The notes below the pieces were generated by a model, which was not told the DNA's origin, did no database searches, and saw nothing but the letters and a program-made list of their open reading frames with translations. Source: a bacterium (GTDB taxonomy: Bacteria; UBP14; UBA6098; B30-G16). From it: DNA of 16,137 nucleotides. Location: the NCBI GenBank assembly GCA_003645115.1, contig QNEG01000007.1:1-16137 (forward strand), read 5' to 3'. A program made the translations under genes and the position numbers. Below, piece by piece: positions 13,549 through 16,137 of the stretch. Every line of letters starts with the position of its first letter. Positions within the stretch are counted from its first letter, which is position 1.

Positions 13549-15297
13549 TTATCTATCCCACTTCTTTTTCCATTCGGATAATAAATTTAAAGCCTCTAAC
13601 GGAGAGAGTTTGTTCAAATCGATTTCCTTGAGTGCCAGCACCAGTGGATGATATTCTGGGTCGAATAGTGATACCTGAAATCCCTCCACTCGCTCTGTTT
13701 TTCCTTTTCTTCCGCCCAGTTTCCTGATATTTTGGGTGGGCATTTCGCCGGATTCGAGTATCTCCAGTATCTCTTTCGCTCTGCCGATGACTATATCTGG
13801 AACACCAGCCAGTTTTGCTACTTGAATACCATAGGAATCATCGCAACCACCAGGGACTATCTTGTGCAGGAACACAATTTTTCCACTGGATTCACGCACA
13901 CCGACCTGAAAATTGCTCACTCGATTTAGATATGTGGCGAGTTGAGTCAGTTCGTGATAATGAGTGGCAAAAATAGTTTTCGCTCGATTAGTTTTAGAAT
14001 CGTGCAAATATTCACCGACCGCCCAGGCGATAGATAATCCATCGAATGTGCTGGTTCCTCGCCCGATTTCATCCAGCAGAACCAATGAATTTTCAGTGGC
14101 ATTGTGCAATATATTTGCGGTTTCCAGCATTTCCACCAGGAATGTAGATTGTCCACGAGCGATATAATCGGTAGCGCCCACCCGAGTAAAAATCCTATCC
14201 ACTGGAGTGATTTTTGCAGAATCTGCTGGGATGAAACTGCCCATCTGTGCCATCAACACCAGCAATCCATTCTGGCGAAGATAAGTAGATTTTCCCGCCA
14301 TATTCGGACCGGTCAGGATTATTATTTGTTCATTAGTATCCATATATAAATCATTGGGAACGAATGCCGATTTTCCCAATATGTCCTCTAACACCGGATG
14401 ACGACCACCTTTTATTTCCAATACTCCGTCATCCACTATTTGGGGGCGAGTATATCGCTTTTTTATCGCTATGTGAGCAAAATTCGCCAGTATATCCAAT
14501 TTTGCTAAAGCGATTGCCACATTTAATACCTTGCTCGCCTCGATGGATAATTCTGCTACCAAGGTGAGAAAATATTCGCGCTCTATATAATTTATCCGCT
14601 CCTCGGCAGCTAATAGCTTGGATTCCAATTCTTTCAATTCCGGTGTGATGAATCTTTCACTATTTACCAGAGTTTGCTTGCGAATGAGGTTCGGTGGAGC
14701 ATTTTTCGTCTGTGCTCGACTGATTTCTATATAGTATCCGAATACCTTGTTGAACCCTATGCGAAGTTTTTCTATTCCGGTTTCCTGGCGAAGTTTTTGT
14801 TCCATTTCTTTCAAAACGGTAGTAGAATCATCTTGTAGCTTGCGAAGTTCATCCAATTCTGGAATAACTCCAGCCCTGATTACCCCGCCATCGGCGATAC
14901 TGTTTGGTGGGTCGGGAACCACGGTATTTTCGATTCTCTCACAGATTTTATCCAACGGGTCGAGTTGTTCATTTATCCGCTCCAATAAGAATGAATTCCA
15001 AATTTCTAATTTCTTAATTTTCGCCACAATTTTCAATGCTTCCGACATAGAAATCAATTGTGGTGGAGTAATTTTCTGATTGCCCAATTTCCCTGCCAGT
15101 CTTTCCATATCGCCGATTGCGGATAAATATTCTCTCAGATTTGTCAATTGCGTTCCCGATTCTATCAGCGATTGAACTGTTTCCAGTCTCTGCCTAATTT
15201 TTATGGGGTCGGTCATCGGCGATAGTATCCATTTTCTGAGCAATCTCTCACCCATCGGTGTTTTCGTTTCATCCAATGACCAGAACAATGTATTTTG
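13549..15297 (-). CDS. mutS: MutS, core and ATPase portion (downstream of frameshift)
   Basis: This frame carries about 582 codons of the mismatch-repair protein MutS, which binds mispaired or looped DNA and recruits MutL. It begins with QNTLFWSLDETKTPMGERLLRKW, the usual start of the core domain, and continues through the lever and clamp region (RIGFNKVFGYYIEISRAQ). The ATPase has Walker A GPNMAGKST, Walker B LVLLDEIGRGTSTFDGLSIAWAV and the ATHYHEL motif. The C-terminal region ends SEWKKKWDR. Nothing in the frame is broken. It lacks its own start with a ribosome binding site; the nearest candidate is a TTG at 15288. It joins the upstream portion only if one A is removed from the A8 run at 15298-15305. 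Confidence 0.93.
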   Translation of the reverse strand, partial: QNTLFWSLDETKTPMGERLLRKWILSPMTDPIKIRQRLETVQSLIESGTQLTNLREYLSAIGDMERLAGKLGNQKITPPQLISMSEALKIVAKIKKLEIWNSFLLERINEQLDPLDKICERIENTVVPDPPNSIADGGVIRAGVIPELDELRKLQDDSTTVLKEMEQKLRQETGIEKLRIGFNKVFGYYIEISRAQTKNAPPNLIRKQTLVNSERFITPELKELESKLLAAEERINYIEREYFLTLVAELSIEASKVLNVAIALAKLDILANFAHIAIKKRYTRPQIVDDGVLEIKGGRHPVLEDILGKSAFVPNDLYMDTNEQIIILTGPNMAGKSTYLRQNGLLVLMAQMGSFIPADSAKITPVDRIFTRVGATDYIARGQSTFLVEMLETANILHNATENSLVLLDEIGRGTSTFDGLSIAWAVGEYLHDSKTNRAKTIFATHYHELTQLATYLNRVSNFQVGVRESSGKIVFLHKIVPGGCDDSYGIQVAKLAGVPDIVIGRAKEILEILESGEMPTQNIRKLGGRKGKTERVEGFQVSLFDPEYHPLVLALKEIDLNKLSPLEALNLLSEWKKKWDR

Positions 15298-16137
15298 TTT
15301 TTTTTCCCTCGGCGATAGAATAGATAAGTTCCAAATTTCTGACAGTCGCCTCGTCCAGTATCATCACATTTTCCCTGCGATTTCTGTGCAGTGCACGAAT
15401 GTGATGTAATCCACCCTTTTTCAATTGTTTCATATATTCGAGGACTGCGCCGGCGACTGCTATTTCGCCATCGCTAAATTCTCCGAAACCATCCAATGTG
15501 GTTATCTGGAAATGTTCCATTAGCCTTTTTCGAGCGGTTTGAGTGGAAAAGTGCCATGGTTCGAATAATGAAATTCGTATCTGTGGAAATCGCTTCTTAA
15601 TTTCCTGTAATAATAATTCCGGAAAGTCGTCGCGTATGAGGAATTCATCGGGTTGGATAATTCTGACCTCATCCCATACTCGTTTTTTATGAACTTTCTG
15701 TGTGAAAAATTCACCTGCCAACACATCTATTGCGCAGACATAGAACCATTCGCCATCGGTGTCCAGCGAGACCAGATATTGATTTCTGTCCTCTTGTATT
15801 CCACCTTCCACAGTGATAGTTCCCGGTGTCATCACCTCGACTACCTCACGTTTGACCAGTTTTTTCGCCAATTTGGGATCTTCCACCTGCTCGCAAATAG
15901 CCACTTTGAAACCAGCCCTCAGCAATTTTGCCAGATATCGTTCTGCAGAATGATATGGAACTCCCGCCAGTGGAGTTTTTTTCTCCAATCCCTGACTGCG
16001 TGATGTCAGAGTAATTCCCAACACTTCCGAGGCGATTTTAGCATCCTCATCGAACATCTCATAGAAATCTCCCAGCCGAAAAAATAATATAGAATCAGGA
16101 TATTTCGATTTGATGGTATAATATTGATCCATCAGCG
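15269..16137 (-). CDS. mutS: MutS, mismatch-recognition portion (frameshifted; cut by window edge)
   Basis: This frame encodes the N-terminal third of MutS. FFRLGDFYEMF holds the Phe-x-Glu mismatch-reading motif (Phe and Glu of GDFYE), followed by LTSRSQG, PLAGVPYHSAERYLAKLL, VAICEQVEDP and VVEVMTPGTI, all standard. The connector domain follows, up to RNLELIYSIAEGKK. Past the A8 run the frame gives ten aberrant residues and stops at 15269. By alignment from memory, the visible Met at 16132 corresponds to E. coli MutS Met14, preceded in frame by Leu, so about 12 residues lie beyond the window. With one A fewer the two portions would make one protein of roughly 870 residues, the normal MutS length. 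Confidence 0.93.
   Translation of the reverse strand, partial: LMDQYYTIKSKYPDSILFFRLGDFYEMFDEDAKIASEVLGITLTSRSQGLEKKTPLAGVPYHSAERYLAKLLRAGFKVAICEQVEDPKLAKKLVKREVVEVMTPGTITVEGGIQEDRNQYLVSLDTDGEWFYVCAIDVLAGEFFTQKVHKKRVWDEVRIIQPDEFLIRDDFPELLLQEIKKRFPQIRISLFEPWHFSTQTARKRLMEHFQITTLDGFGEFSDGEIAVAGAVLEYMKQLKKGGLHHIRALHRNRRENVMILDEATVRNLELIYSIAEGKKTKYIVLVIG
15298..15305 (-). other. A8 homopolymer at the mutS frame break
   Basis: The coding strand has eight consecutive A after GAGGG. Seven would keep the frame and read Glu-Gly-Lys-Lys-Gln-Asn-Thr-Leu-Phe-Trp, as MutS alignments expect; eight send translation to a stop ten codons on. It may be a sequencing error, a real mutation, a site of transcriptional slippage, or a phase-variable tract. 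Confidence 0.85.

Overview
The window holds 14 genes, all on the minus strand, so it reads from high to low coordinates. The organism looks like a Gram-negative-type (diderm) bacterium with a compact genome at roughly 40% G+C. The evidence is a periplasmic Do-family protease, a LapA/LapB-like pair and a SPOR-domain exported protein. A GldA/GldF/GldG-like ABC system fits the FCB side of the tree or an uncultured relative, but I cannot name a phylum from the sequence. No transposase, integrase, CRISPR array, tRNA or rRNA was found.

Layout in transcription order. (1) 16137-13549: mutS. It runs off the window edge and is split by a +1-nt shift in a run of eight A (15298-15305); both halves are otherwise intact. 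(2) 13548-13236: a 313-nt gap with a long imperfect inverted repeat built from CACAGAT units and, just before the next gene, an exact match to the core of a sigma-54 (-24/-12) promoter. (3) 13235-11426: a stand-alone receiver-domain response regulator overlapping an HtrA/DegP-type protease by 11 nt. (4) 11425-11310: a strong terminator hairpin whose loop and T-tract double as a plausible sigma-70 promoter. (5) 11309-8038: ABC ATPase, ABC-2 permease and GldG-like auxiliary protein, in close or overlapping order. (6) 8037-7829: a gap with no clear gene. (7) 7828-5247: formimidoyl-THF cyclodeaminase, a PHP-family phosphoesterase and a D-cysteine-desulfhydrase-type PLP enzyme; the last two are translationally coupled. 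(8) 5189-2961: purL with its own promoter. (9) 2913-123: HD-domain phosphohydrolase, LapA-like protein, LapB-like TPR protein and SPOR-domain protein. (10) 112-1: the first 37 codons of a DNA amino-methyltransferase whose ribosome binding site overlaps the SPOR gene's stop codon.

Most genes are housekeeping (mismatch repair, purine and folate metabolism) or envelope maintenance (HtrA with a response regulator, ABC exporter, LapAB-like, SPOR). The observations most worth following are the homopolymer frameshift in mutS, the sigma-54-like promoter ahead of the regulator-protease operon, the terminator/promoter overlap before the ABC operon, a candidate leaderless promoter for the HD gene, the CACAGAT inverted repeat, and a strong shortage of the palindromes GATC, GTAC and GGCC in a window that also carries the start of a DNA methyltransferase gene.
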